Shown here: positions 1 through 7,261 of the stretch, piece by piece | How the letters are laid out: the number at the start of each line of letters is the position of its first letter | Numbering within the stretch: the first letter of the stretch is position 1 | DNA from: an uncultured Eubacteriales bacterium | Lineage (GTDB): Bacteria > Bacillota > Clostridia > Oscillospirales > Oscillospiraceae | Reading direction: 5' to 3' | Length of the DNA: 49,644 nucleotides | Assembly: GCA_900549485.1 (NCBI GenBank) | Contig: UROG01000014.1 | Location: 1 to 49,644 of the forward strand | The notes under the pieces: model-generated | What the model was told of the DNA's origin: nothing | Database searches by the model: none | The model's input: the letters and a program-made list of their open reading frames with translations, nothing else | Translations under genes and position numbers: made by a program

Positions 1-5
1 AGAAG

Positions 6-818
6 ATGATAGCCGAGCCGTTTGCAAAGCAGGCGGAGCTTGACAGGAAAACAGCCCGCTTCAATGAGATCATGGACATACTCAACCCGAAAGAGGAACA
101 GATAATCGGGGATGAGGAAGACGCCGTTCAGTATCAGGCAAGGGAAAAGCTTGACGATGACGACAAGCGGAAGTATAGTAAAAAAAGCGTATACAGCGAG
201 ACGGAGACTTTATTTTTACAGTGGTCAAACGGTTCTGCGCCGGTCGGAGAAGTAAAGAGGTTTTACCGCTTCGGTAAAGTCCATTATTACGAGAAAACGG
301 CGAAAGGATGCGTGGAGCTGTCACGGGCACAGTATAACGAAAGGAAAAATTTCAATGGAGAGAACATTGACACAAGAGTTCAGCGAAAGATTGGCAAAGC
401 TGCTGATTATAATGAAAGTTCCCAGAGAAATGCGACTGGATATTCTCTCGGCGATAGAAACTCCGGAGGAGCTGAAATACTTTCTGGATATACTGTCGGA
501 GAAGAATTACGAAATGACGCCGGAGGAAGTATATCAGGCTCTCGGAAAGACAATAACAGCGTTCCTGAGCGTATAGACAAGCAGTATCAAGAGCGCAGTT
601 CGCCGCTTACCGACCGTGAGGTTCTGGAAATGGCGGCGGAGGGCATCGAGGTCGATTCACTCAGCGAGGCGGAGAAGAACGCACTGGACATCTTCAGCAA
701 GCGCCTTTCAGATCTGGCACAGCTTCAGGAGGAGCGCGCTGAACTCGGCAGGCAGTATAAGCCGTTCGTAAATCCGTTCGTAAAAATGGCGTTTATTTGC
801 GCTCAGCAGCGCCGTTGA
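6..818 (+). CDS. C-terminal part of a large mobile-element (prophage/ICE-type) protein, partial
   Basis: The reading frame is open from the window edge, so the gene probably starts upstream. The first 35 residues (AELDRKTARFNEIMDIL) resemble the tail of the large helicase/methylase-like proteins of conjugative elements and prophages. The middle (SNGSAPVGEVKRFYRFG) and the end (LTDREVLEMAAEGIEVDS, then a charged helical stretch with LQEERAELGRQYKPF) resemble segments of long phage or ICE accessory proteins. These family statements are from memory of such proteins and are not a firm domain call. The final residues after KPFVNPFVK look abnormal for such a protein, so the 3' end may be truncated or frameshifted. 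A separate small gene lies inside it in another frame (355-576). Context: it ends about 310 bases short of a tRNA-Ala gene, a common integration target. Confidence 0.45.
   Translation: MIAEPFAKQAELDRKTARFNEIMDILNPKEEQIIGDEEDAVQYQAREKLDDDDKRKYSKKSVYSETETLFLQWSNGSAPVGEVKRFYRFGKVHYYEKTAKGCVELSRAQYNERKNFNGENIDTRVQRKIGKAADYNESSQRNATGYSLGDRNSGGAEILSGYTVGEELRNDAGGSISGSRKDNNSVPERIDKQYQERSSPLTDREVLEMAAEGIEVDSLSEAEKNALDIFSKRLSDLAQLQEERAELGRQYKPFVNPFVKMAFICAQQRR
355..576 (+). CDS. small helical protein, nested in another frame of the mobile-element gene
   Basis: A 73-residue protein with plausible composition: MERTLTQEFSERLAKLL followed by alternating amphipathic helices (DILSAIETPEELKYFLDIL, MTPEEVYQALGKTI). 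An AAAGGA ribosome binding site lies about 9 bases before the ATG. I do not recognise the family; size and helical pattern are like the short uncharacterised proteins common in prophages and conjugative elements. It lies entirely within the longer gene in a different frame. Either both frames are used, or the long frame in this stretch is only fortuitously open. The protein-like character of this frame argues that it is the real one here. Confidence 0.45.
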   Translation: MERTLTQEFSERLAKLLIIMKVPREMRLDILSAIETPEELKYFLDILSEKNYEMTPEEVYQALGKTITAFLSV

Positions 819-892
819 CGGCGTTGCGATTTCGGCAAAAGCAAAGAAAGATAAAGCCCGAAAAACGTGATAAACAAGCGAAAAAACAAGAA

Positions 893-923
893 AAATCCCG
901 CAATCTCAAGGACTGCGGGATTT
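893..923 (+). terminator. hairpin terminator after mobile-element gene
   Basis: AAATCCCGCA pairs with TGCGGGATTT around an 11-base loop. A run of T follows only weakly (GGTATTTC), so termination efficiency is uncertain. Confidence 0.5.
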
Positions 924-1017
924 GGTATTTCATGGCAGGGTCAGTCAATTTTGAGGACAAGAACCAAATTGAAGCCCAACTAAATGGGTTTGAATCGAAA
1001 AGAGGAAGTGGAAAAAT

Positions 1018-1050
1018 AAACTGCGAGCCCAACGGAGTGGGTCGCAGTTT
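1018..1050. terminator. hairpin, possible terminator
   Basis: AAACTGCGA-GCCC pairs with GGG-TCGCAGTTT around a short loop, a compact GC-rich stem flanked by A and T on both sides, so it could act on either strand. Confidence 0.45.
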
Positions 1051-1059
1051 AAAAGGAAG

Positions 1060-1120
1060 AAGGAGCAAACATAGTGCAGTTTTCGCTGTAAAGCGGAAAC
1101 GGAACGGTGCTTGCTCCTTT
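1060..1120 (-). terminator. hairpin downstream of tRNA-Ala
   Basis: AAGGAGCAA at 1060-1068 pairs with TTGCTCCTT at 1111-1119, and an inner stem (TTTTCGCT / AGCGGAAA) closes on a four-base loop. On the minus strand it directly follows the tRNA 3' CCA and is followed by a T-rich stretch, so it is likely the tRNA transcript terminator. Confidence 0.5.
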
Positions 1121-1128
1121 TGACGGTA

Positions 1129-1204
1129 TGGTGGACCATAGGGGGATCGAACCCCTGACCTCCAGATTGCGAACCTGGCGCTCTCCCAGCTGAGCTAATG
1201 GCCC
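1129..1204 (-). tRNA. tRNA-Ala, anticodon CGC
   Basis: A 76-base cloverleaf can be drawn on the minus strand. The acceptor stem GGGCCAT pairs with ATGGTCC and carries the G3-U70 wobble pair that identifies alanine tRNAs. The D stem is GCTC/GAGC. The anticodon stem is CCAGG/TCTGG around the loop TTCGCAA, giving anticodon CGC (codon GCG). The T arm is AGGGG-TTCGATC-CCCCT. The 3' CCA is encoded in the DNA. It diverges from the SRP RNA gene and has its own promoter at 1227-1254. Confidence 0.93.
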
Positions 1205-1226
1205 ATGCATTTTTTTGACCTTGATT

Positions 1227-1254
1227 ATTATAGCACATTTTTCTTTTTTGTAAA
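1227..1254 (-). promoter_or_regulatory. sigma-70-type promoter of tRNA-Ala
   Basis: On the minus strand TTTACA (1249-1254) and a consensus TATAAT (1227-1232) are separated by 16 bases. The predicted start lies about 15-20 bases before the mature tRNA 5' end. Confidence 0.75.
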
Positions 1255-1267
1255 GAGAAAAATTGTG

Positions 1268-1296
1268 TTGCGCATTCAAAAATTTTGTAGTATATT
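1268..1296 (+). promoter_or_regulatory. promoter of SRP RNA
   Basis: TTGCGC (1268-1273) and TATATT (1291-1296) are separated by 17 bases. Transcription would start at about 1303-1305, exactly where the paired 5' end of the SRP RNA begins. Confidence 0.7.
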
Positions 1297-1304
1297 AATG
1301 TCGT

Positions 1305-1598
1305 GGCTTTTGACAAGGCTGCACTAGTCGGGGAGTTAGCGATGCCCTGTAACCTGCAATGCGCTACAGCAGGGATGAATTCCCCCATGAGGATATGTGC
1401 TGTGTTGTCTGACCTCGGTAAGCGGCGTTGACGACCCGGTCTCGCGCAACGTGATCCCGTGAACCATGTCAGGCGGGGAACCGAGCAGCATTAAGCGGTG
1501 CATTGCGTGTGCCGTGAGGCTGCCGGGTCTGAGTCGGCTGCCGTTGTAACGGGCATAGTGCATTATTCGAGTCGGGGTGTGCAGTCTTGTCAAGAGCC
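1305..1598 (+). ncRNA. ffs: signal recognition particle RNA, large (Alu-containing) type
   Basis: The 5' end GGCTTTTGACAAGGCTGCAC pairs with the 3' end GTGTGCAGTCTTGTCAAGAGCC, closing one long rod. The apical region carries GTCAGG and GGGAACCGAGCAGCA, the symmetric loop bound by Ffh. The length, near 290 bases, fits the Gram-positive type with an Alu domain, not the short 4.5S type. The RNA scaffolds Ffh (and HBsu-like proteins at the Alu end) for co-translational membrane targeting. Position directly before dnaX is the classical Firmicutes order. Ends are set from the terminal helix and may be off by a few bases. Confidence 0.88.
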
Positions 1599-1638
1599 AT
1601 AAATTCTTTATCGGCTGTACCGCGGAAGAGGGTTTGCA

Positions 1639-3267
1639 ATGTATCAAGCTTTATACAGAAAATGGAGACCGCAGACCTTTGACGAGGTTATCGGGCAGAA
1701 GCATATTACCGAAACGCTGAAAAACCAGGTCAAAACCGGTCGTCTTTCCCATGCGTATATTTTTATCGGCACAAGAGGGACCGGCAAAACGACTTGTGCA
1801 CGTATTCTCGCAAAAGCGGTCAACTGTGAAAACCCTGTTAACGGGAATCCGTGCGGCAAATGTCCTTCATGCATAGGGATAACAGACGGCTCGATCATGG
1901 ATGTGGTTGAGATGGACGCTGCCTCCAATAATAAGGTCGATAATGTCAGAACGCTGAGAGAAGAGGCTGTTTTTACGCCGGCAACGGTCAAGAAGCGCGT
2001 CTATATTATAGATGAGGTTCATATGCTGACTACATCTGCCTTCAACGCCCTTCTGAAAATTCTTGAAGAGCCGCCGGAGCATTTGATGTTTATCCTCGCA
2101 ACGACTGAGCTTCAGAAGGTTCCGGCAACGATATTGTCCCGATGCCAGAGGCACAGCTTCCACAGACTGGAGACTTCAGAGATCGCGCATTATCTTGAGT
2201 ATGTGGCTCAAAAGGAAAACTGTGCGCTCAGTCATGACGCATCGGATCTGATCGCACGTCTTGCCGAGGGCGGACTCAGGGACGCTATGAGTATTCTTGA
2301 TCAATGCTCGTCCTATGACGCAATTGACGTCGATACCGTGTATAACACAATGGGGCTTGCGGGAAACCGCAGGATAGCCGAGATGTTGGGGCATATCCTC
2401 CGGCATGACACCGAGACCGCCATTTCGGAATTTTCTTCCATGTGGATGGACGGAAAAGACCCGGGGACATTTCTTAAAGAACTGAGCGGTCTGCTGAGAG
2501 ATATAATGATAATCAAAGTCGCTCCTAAAACGGGAGGAAGCCTCACAACCGGCGGCTATGACAAGCCGCTTCTGTCGGATTTCTCCGCAAGGATGACGAC
2601 GGAAGAGATCATAGCGGTCACGGAAACCGTACAGCGTGCGATTTCCGCACTGCGCGATGCTCCTAATCCAAAAACGGTGGTAGAGCTTTGCCTGATTTCA
2701 TTGTGCGGCGCAGCCGATGGCGAAAGCGTCAGCGCTTTGAGGGCGAGAGTTTCAAGGCTTGAGGAGTGCATCTCAAGCGGGAAGATTACCGCAAAAGCTC
2801 ATAATACCGCACCTATAAGCAAGGAAGAGAAGATAGAGGCGGATCATGATGAGGAATTGAACGGACGGAGAGATGAACCGCAGGAGGAAATGCCGGTATA
2901 CCCGGATGCCGGAAATGCCGTTGAGACGGAGACTCAGACACTATCCGCTGCCCCGGCAGTAAGCGGAGTTACATGGAAAAGCATCTGTGACGAGGCGGCG
3001 GATCTGCTGCCTATGGATATAAAAATGAGCCTGTCGGACGCAAAAAAAATATCCGGAGTGCTGACGGATAATACGCTCCGGCTTGAAGCGGCGGCCGGGT
3101 TTGTATATACAAGAATCAATAAGCAGGAGATATTGCAGAAATTTTCATCAGCAGCACAGAAGCTGCTGGGCGCGCCGGTTCGCGTCGTTCTTTCCGAAAT
3201 GAAGGAAGACGGTTCTGCACGGAATCTTGAAGAACTTAAAAAGTATCCCGAAGTGAAATTTATTTAG
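1639..3267 (+). CDS. dnaX: DNA polymerase III subunits gamma/tau
   Basis: This clamp-loader ATPase opens the beta clamp and couples the replicative polymerases. It has the N-terminal MYQALYRKWRPQTFDEVIGQ signature, Walker A GTRGTGKTT (about residues 44-52), a four-cysteine zinc site (C64, C72, C75, C78), Walker B IIDEVHML, and a sensor region with ATTELQKVPATILSRCQ. Residues 370-440 are a charged, low-complexity linker and 440-542 the tau-specific C-terminal domain. The length of 542 is usual for Firmicutes. The ATG is preceded by AGAGGG. A run of eight A (3042-3049) sits inside the tau domain and could allow slippage to a short form. It lies 40 bases after the SRP RNA and 18 bases before ybaB. 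Confidence 0.96.
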   Translation: MYQALYRKWRPQTFDEVIGQKHITETLKNQVKTGRLSHAYIFIGTRGTGKTTCARILAKAVNCENPVNGNPCGKCPSCIGITDGSIMDVVEMDAASNNKVDNVRTLREEAVFTPATVKKRVYIIDEVHMLTTSAFNALLKILEEPPEHLMFILATTELQKVPATILSRCQRHSFHRLETSEIAHYLEYVAQKENCALSHDASDLIARLAEGGLRDAMSILDQCSSYDAIDVDTVYNTMGLAGNRRIAEMLGHILRHDTETAISEFSSMWMDGKDPGTFLKELSGLLRDIMIIKVAPKTGGSLTTGGYDKPLLSDFSARMTTEEIIAVTETVQRAISALRDAPNPKTVVELCLISLCGAADGESVSALRARVSRLEECISSGKITAKAHNTAPISKEEKIEADHDEELNGRRDEPQEEMPVYPDAGNAVETETQTLSAAPAVSGVTWKSICDEAADLLPMDIKMSLSDAKKISGVLTDNTLRLEAAAGFVYTRINKQEILQKFSSAAQKLLGAPVRVVLSEMKEDGSARNLEELKKYPEVKFI

Positions 3268-3285
3268 TTTTGGAGGACATATAAA

Positions 3286-3633
3286 ATGGCAAAAGGTGGT
3301 TTTCGCGGTTATCCCGGCGGTGGAAGTCAGATGAACATGATGAAACAGGCTCAGAAAATGCAGCAGGATTTCCTGAAAATGCAGCAGGAGCTTGAGTCTA
3401 CCGATTTTGAGTTTACCGCGGGCGGTGGAGCCGTCAAGGCCGTTGTAGGCGGAACAAGAGAGTTCAAATCCATTGTGATCGATCCCGAAGTCGTTGATCC
3501 CGATGATGTTGAAATGCTTCAGGATATGGTCCTTGCGGCAGTCAACGGGGCTTTGAAAGCGGCAGACGAACAGACAAGCAAATCCATGGCCAAGCTTCAG
3601 GGCGGACTGCCCGGCTTCCCCGGACTTTTTTAA
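3286..3633 (+). CDS. ybaB: YbaB/EbfC family nucleoid-associated protein
   Basis: A small dimeric DNA-binding protein of the YbaB/EbfC family, 115 residues. It has a glycine-rich N terminus, the helix MNMMKQAQKMQQDFLKMQ, the family core GGGAVKAVVGG and the VDPDDVEMLQDMVLAAVN helix, and a glycine/proline C-terminal tail. It has a strong GGAGG site and directly follows dnaX, as in most Firmicutes. The usual next gene, recR, is not here; a hairpin terminator follows. Confidence 0.94.
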   Translation: MAKGGFRGYPGGGSQMNMMKQAQKMQQDFLKMQQELESTDFEFTAGGGAVKAVVGGTREFKSIVIDPEVVDPDDVEMLQDMVLAAVNGALKAADEQTSKSMAKLQGGLPGFPGLF

Positions 3634-3640
3634 AAACATG

Positions 3641-3673
3641 TGTGCCTGATGAACAGCCATCAGGCACATTTCT
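3641..3673 (+). terminator. terminator of dnaX-ybaB operon
   Basis: TGTGCCTGATG pairs perfectly with CATCAGGCACA around a six-base loop, followed by TTTCTT. The radical SAM gene begins a few bases later, so readthrough would be needed for co-transcription. Confidence 0.75.
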
Positions 3674-3680
3674 TAAATGT

Positions 3681-4520
3681 ATGAAAAGATTCAAAAAAGT
3701 ATATCTGGAAATTTCAAATGTATGCAATCTTAATTGTGCCTTTTGCCCCGGAACAAGGCGAACGGCTCATTTTATGAGCAGGGAAGAGTTTGACCTGCTT
3801 ACGGATAAGCTTCAAAAATATACCGACTATCTGTATTTCCACCTTATGGGCGAGCCTCTCCTGCATAAAGAGCTTGAGACGTTTCTTGAAATCGCGGGGG
3901 GCAAGGGCTTTAAGGTCATTATTACGACAAATGGAACGCTTTTGCATAGCAAAGGGCAGCTTCTTCTTGATTCACCCGCTGTCCACAAGGTGAATGTTTC
4001 CCTGCAATCGTTTGAAGCAAACCCGGGAAATGAGCTTGAAAGCTATATTTCCCAGTGCGCACTTTTTGCACTCCGGATGAGCGAGGCGGACAAAATATGC
4101 GTACTCCGCCTCTGGAATAAAAACGGGCTTGATTTATTGAATCCCCATATAGAGAAAGCGCTTGAATACTTTTTTCCAAAGCCTTGGAGTGTGCATCGGC
4201 AGGGAATAAAGCTGCGTGAAAAGCTCTGGCTTGAACCGGGTGAGAAGTTTGATTGGCCGGATATTGATAAAACAGGGGAGAATGAGAGACTTTTTTGCTA
4301 TGGACTGCGCGATCAGATAGGGGTTCTGTGCGACGGAACCGTTGTGCCGTGCTGTCTTGATCATGACGGTGATATCGCTCTCGGAAATCTGTTAGAAAAG
4401 GATCTTGATCAGATCATAAGCGGCGAACGGGCTGAGCGTATGTTTAACGCTTTTTCCGAAAGCAGGGCGGTTGAGCCGCTTTGCCGCAGCTGCGGCTATG
4501 CGGTAAGGTTTACAAAATGA
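3681..4520 (+). CDS. radical SAM/SPASM-type protein
   Basis: A 4Fe-4S radical S-adenosylmethionine enzyme of unknown substrate. The cluster motif CxxxCxxC appears as CNLNCAFC near residue 13-20, followed by HLMGEPLLH and IITTNGTLL, as in the MoaA/SPASM superfamily. The C terminus has a SPASM-like set of cysteines: CYG, LCDGTVVPCCLDHDGDIALGN and CRSCGY, likely binding auxiliary cluster(s). The start at 3681 is chosen because the earlier in-frame GTG at 3642 lies within the terminator stem. The ribosome binding site is weak. It sits where recR is normally found. The 280-residue length is short but complete. Peptide modification or cofactor maturation is possible; no precursor peptide is evident next to it. 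Confidence 0.82.
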   Translation: MKRFKKVYLEISNVCNLNCAFCPGTRRTAHFMSREEFDLLTDKLQKYTDYLYFHLMGEPLLHKELETFLEIAGGKGFKVIITTNGTLLHSKGQLLLDSPAVHKVNVSLQSFEANPGNELESYISQCALFALRMSEADKICVLRLWNKNGLDLLNPHIEKALEYFFPKPWSVHRQGIKLREKLWLEPGEKFDWPDIDKTGENERLFCYGLRDQIGVLCDGTVVPCCLDHDGDIALGNLLEKDLDQIISGERAERMFNAFSESRAVEPLCRSCGYAVRFTK

Positions 4521-4595
4521 TACGTTAAAAATTGACATTCAAAACGAAATGGAGTGTGCAGCATAATAAGCCTGTCAGCTGACATGAAGTCACGA

Positions 4596-4629
4596 AAAAC
4601 AGCTTCCCGAATAATCGGGAAGCTGTTTT
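4596..4629. terminator. bidirectional terminator between radical SAM gene and cstA
   Basis: A perfect 15-base stem AAAACAGCTTCCCGA / TCGGGAAGCTGTTTT with loop ATAA. A and T flanks on both sides let it serve both convergent genes. Confidence 0.9.
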
Positions 4630-4657
4630 ATTATGTTTTCTGCAAAGCAGACCTGAA

Positions 4658-6409
4658 TTATGCCTTCTTTGCGTTCTTCTTTGCCAGAACCTGTACGCCC
4701 TGAACAACAAGGATAACAGCCAGAACAACAAGACCGATGGACCAGATCATCTGGAACCAGTCGCCCCATGCAGCGCCAGCGGAAGCAATGAGGTTGATCT
4801 TATTGATAATGGTGGTAACAAGAGCGGTAAGAGTTGCGGCAAGCATGAAGATCATGGGGAAGATAAACATACCGTTCTTCTTGCCGATGTTGCCCAGCCA
4901 TGCAGCAACAGCCAGCATAGCAAGACCTGCAAGCAGCTGGTTGGCAGCACCGAAAACGCCCCAGATCTGGCTCAGACCCATGAAGCCCATGCCGCAGCCG
5001 ATAACGACCATAATACCGGTGGAAACAATGGGGGTGGAGAAGAACTTTGCCGCGCCGGTCAGCTCGTCGTGGGTCTTTCCTTCGGGAATGAAGAGCTCAG
5101 CAAACATGTAGCGAGCAAGACGCGTGCCGGAGTCGAGAGAGGTCAGAGCAAAGACGGAAACAGCGAGAGTGAGGAGAGTGTATACGGTATCGTATACGGG
5201 GTTGGAGAAGTCTGCAACACCGCCGAGCATATTTGCGACCATGGTTGCAACACCGCCTGCAAAAATGGTGGGAGGTGCGGAAAGAAGGAACTTGTCGCCG
5301 CCGCCGATGTTGGTTTCTTTGAAGACAACACCGACTGCAATGATGGAGATGATCGCCAGAGCGGACTCAATGATCATTGCGCCGTAGCCGATGACCTGTG
5401 CGTCCTTCTCGGAGTTGAGCTGCTTGGAGGTTGTACCGGAACCGATAAGGGAGTGGAAGCCGGAAACAGCGCCGCAGGCAACTGTGATGAACAGTGTCGG
5501 GAAGAGAGATGCATTGCCGTTGATGCCGGACCAGCCGGTGAATGCGGGCAGGTCAACCTTTGCGCCGGAGCCGATGATACCGACGAACGCGATGATCATC
5601 ATACCGTAAAGCAGGAAGGAGGACAGATAGTCGCGGGGCTGGAGCAGAATCCAGACAGGCAGCAGAGATGCGGCCATGACGTAAACTGCTATGAAGATGA
5701 CCCATGCGGTACGGCTTGCGTTGACACCGACGTTAAGACCGGCGATAACGATAGCTATGATACCGACAATACCTACGATCGTTGCGGGACCGACAGGAGC
5801 ATTCTTGCGGTACACGAAGTAACCGAAGATGAATGCGATAACGATGAACAGAAGAGAGGTGGTTGCGGTGGAAGCGTTGCCGCTTACGTTTGCACGACCG
5901 ACAGTGATGAAGGGCAGTGCAGGCTCACCCTCTTTTGCAACAGATACGAAAGTACCTGCAACAACAGCGGTGAAGGAAGCGATAACCAGAATGAGAACGA
6001 GCAGTGCAAAGATGGTGAACAGGCGCTGTGCCTTAACACCCATCTCGTCCTTGATGACTTCGCCGATGGAACCGCCGTTGTGGCGGATGGAGGCGAACAA
6101 AGCACCAAAGTCATGCATTGCGCCGAAGAAGATACCGCCGATAACGACCCACAGGAATACGGGAACCCAGCCGAAGATTGCGGCCTGGATAGGTCCGTTG
6201 ATGGGGCCTGCACCGGCAATGGATGAGAAATGGTGACCCATCAGAACGGCGGGGTTTGCAGGAACAAAGTCTGTGCCGTCGTAGCTGGTGTGTGCGGGGG
6301 TCTCCCTGTTAGGATCTACACCCCATGTTTTTGCCAGCCAGCCGCCGTAAAAGACGTAGCCGAGTGCCAGCAGAACAATTGCGATGAGAAGGATAACTAT
6401 TGCGCTCAC
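4658..6409 (-). CDS. cstA: CstA-family carbon starvation / peptide or pyruvate transporter
   Basis: A polytopic membrane protein of the CstA family (peptide or pyruvate uptake in characterised relatives). Diagnostic stretches are LGYVFYGGWLAKTWGVD, FVPANPAVLMGHHFSSIAGAGP, IGGIFFGAMHDFGALF, SGFHSLIGSGTTSKQL and LDSGTRLARYMFAEL. About 15 hydrophobic segments follow one another. At about 583 residues it is the shorter Firmicutes form. I place the start at the GTG at 6409, because AAGGAG sits 8 bases before it, while the in-frame GTG at 6418 overlaps the ribosome binding site. The preceding gene (6458-6967) is 48 bases upstream on the same strand, so both probably share the promoter at 7018-7046. 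Confidence 0.93.
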   Translation of the reverse strand: MSAIVILLIAIVLLALGYVFYGGWLAKTWGVDPNRETPAHTSYDGTDFVPANPAVLMGHHFSSIAGAGPINGPIQAAIFGWVPVFLWVVIGGIFFGAMHDFGALFASIRHNGGSIGEVIKDEMGVKAQRLFTIFALLVLILVIASFTAVVAGTFVSVAKEGEPALPFITVGRANVSGNASTATTSLLFIVIAFIFGYFVYRKNAPVGPATIVGIVGIIAIVIAGLNVGVNASRTAWVIFIAVYVMAASLLPVWILLQPRDYLSSFLLYGMMIIAFVGIIGSGAKVDLPAFTGWSGINGNASLFPTLFITVACGAVSGFHSLIGSGTTSKQLNSEKDAQVIGYGAMIIESALAIISIIAVGVVFKETNIGGGDKFLLSAPPTIFAGGVATMVANMLGGVADFSNPVYDTVYTLLTLAVSVFALTSLDSGTRLARYMFAELFIPEGKTHDELTGAAKFFSTPIVSTGIMVVIGCGMGFMGLSQIWGVFGAANQLLAGLAMLAVAAWLGNIGKKNGMFIFPMIFMLAATLTALVTTIINKINLIASAGAAWGDWFQMIWSIGLVVLAVILVVQGVQVLAKKNAKKA

Positions 6410-6457
6410 ACTTTTCACTCCTTGATATGAAAAATTTTATTACCACTTGCAGACCTT

Positions 6458-6967
6458 TTACTTGTTGGCTGCAAATAGTTTACTGAAATAATCGGTCAAC
6501 TCGTGACCGGCCCTGTTTGCGTAGGCTTTCTGCGCCGAGATATCCGCCGCCGCCGTTTTAAGCTCCGTAAAGCCGTGGAGAGAAAATTTGTAGCTTTTGC
6601 TGAATTTTTTTCCCTGTATGTATTTCGCGGTTTCTTTATCAAAGGAATCCGCCACAAAAATAACTTTTATGTTAGTATACTGATGCTCCTTATGCGGTCT
6701 GACCCTCGGCAGCCCTTCCTTGAGGGCATAGTCAAGACACATATCGACGGTTTCTTTGTCAAATGACCTGTCAGAGAAAACATAAGCAAATTCATTGGTT
6801 TCATTTGCCCACACCGTGATCTTCTTTGTAAGCCAGTACTTCTCCGCCCTTGAAAAATAATCGGCTCTGAAAGCAAGCGGAAGATCGCCTGCGTCATTTT
6901 CCAAAATTATATTATAGTAGGCGGTGAAAGAGTCCTCAAGCACTTTCATAAAACCTTCTCTATCCAT
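6458..6967 (-). CDS. uncharacterised cytosolic protein paired with cstA
   Basis: A 169-residue soluble protein without signal peptide or membrane segments. It has conserved-looking aromatic and charged stretches: LPLAFRADYFSRAEKYWLTKK, ANETNEFAYVF, HKEHQYTNIKVIFVADSF, KFSKSYKFSLHGFTELKTAA. I associate this with a domain of unknown function found beside CstA transporters in Clostridia, from memory only. The final residues GHELTDYFSKLFAANK are polar. It is the promoter-proximal gene of the cstA operon. A regulatory or accessory role for the transporter is inference from position. AAAGGGA lies about 12 bases before the ATG. Confidence 0.78.
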   Translation of the reverse strand: MDREGFMKVLEDSFTAYYNIILENDAGDLPLAFRADYFSRAEKYWLTKKITVWANETNEFAYVFSDRSFDKETVDMCLDYALKEGLPRVRPHKEHQYTNIKVIFVADSFDKETAKYIQGKKFSKSYKFSLHGFTELKTAAADISAQKAYANRAGHELTDYFSKLFAANK

Positions 6968-7017
6968 CTGTGCTGCCGTTCCCTTTCAAAAAAAATGAAC
7001 ATTCTGTGACTATGAAT

Positions 7018-7049
7018 AATATAACTCATCTCTATTGAAATTTCAATAG
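7018..7049 (-). promoter_or_regulatory. promoter with overlapping perfect palindrome, cstA operon
   Basis: On the minus strand TTGAAA (7041-7046) and TATATT (7018-7023) are separated by 17 bases. The -35 box lies within the perfect 18-base palindrome CTATTGAAATTTCAATAG (7032-7049), a good candidate repressor site. Confidence 0.65.
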
Positions 7050-7186
7050 TCAAATTAACAGATTTTTTAAAATTCTTGTCGGATTTGCACAGCGAACCAG
7101 TAATATTCAACGAAAAATAAACATATTCGAAAAAAATGTCATTTTAACCCCCGCGGCAGTTAACAATTTATTCATAGAATATGTGG

Positions 7187-7215
7187 TTTACAGTTTAAAA
7201 AATTCGTAGTATCAT
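7187..7215 (+). promoter_or_regulatory. promoter of rRNA methyltransferase operon
   Basis: TTTACA (7187-7192), 17-base spacer, TATCAT (7210-7215); the start codon follows about 45 bases later behind CGGAGGA. Confidence 0.6.
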
Positions 7216-7261
7216 ATACTCGATTATTTATACGGACAGCGGCGGTATACGGAGGATAGAA

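Larger units (their letters stand above)
819..1128. other. gene-free stretch with three hairpins between mobile-element end and tRNA-Ala
   Basis: I see no convincing gene here. It holds three inverted repeats: 893-923, 1018-1050 and 1060-1120. The lysine/arginine-rich reading frame that crosses it has no ribosome binding site and no protein-like pattern. The interval may contain the right boundary of the element whose end lies at 1-820, but I could not identify a duplicated tRNA 3' end. Confidence 0.5.

Noticed and set aside
797..1123. Lys/Arg-rich open frame between mobile-element end and tRNA
   Set aside because: Runs through three hairpins, has no ribosome binding site and no protein-like pattern.
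945..1647. Open frames across tRNA-Ala and SRP RNA on the minus strand
   Set aside because: They overlap structured RNA genes; frames translating through a tRNA are a common false call.
3642..3680. GTG start extending the radical SAM protein by 13 residues
   Set aside because: The added codons lie in the ybaB terminator stem and the family motif begins right after the ATG at 3681.
5069..6226. 385-residue open frame antisense to cstA
   Set aside because: Rich in Cys, Asp and Gly without domain pattern; it mirrors the strongly biased codons of cstA and has no ribosome binding site.
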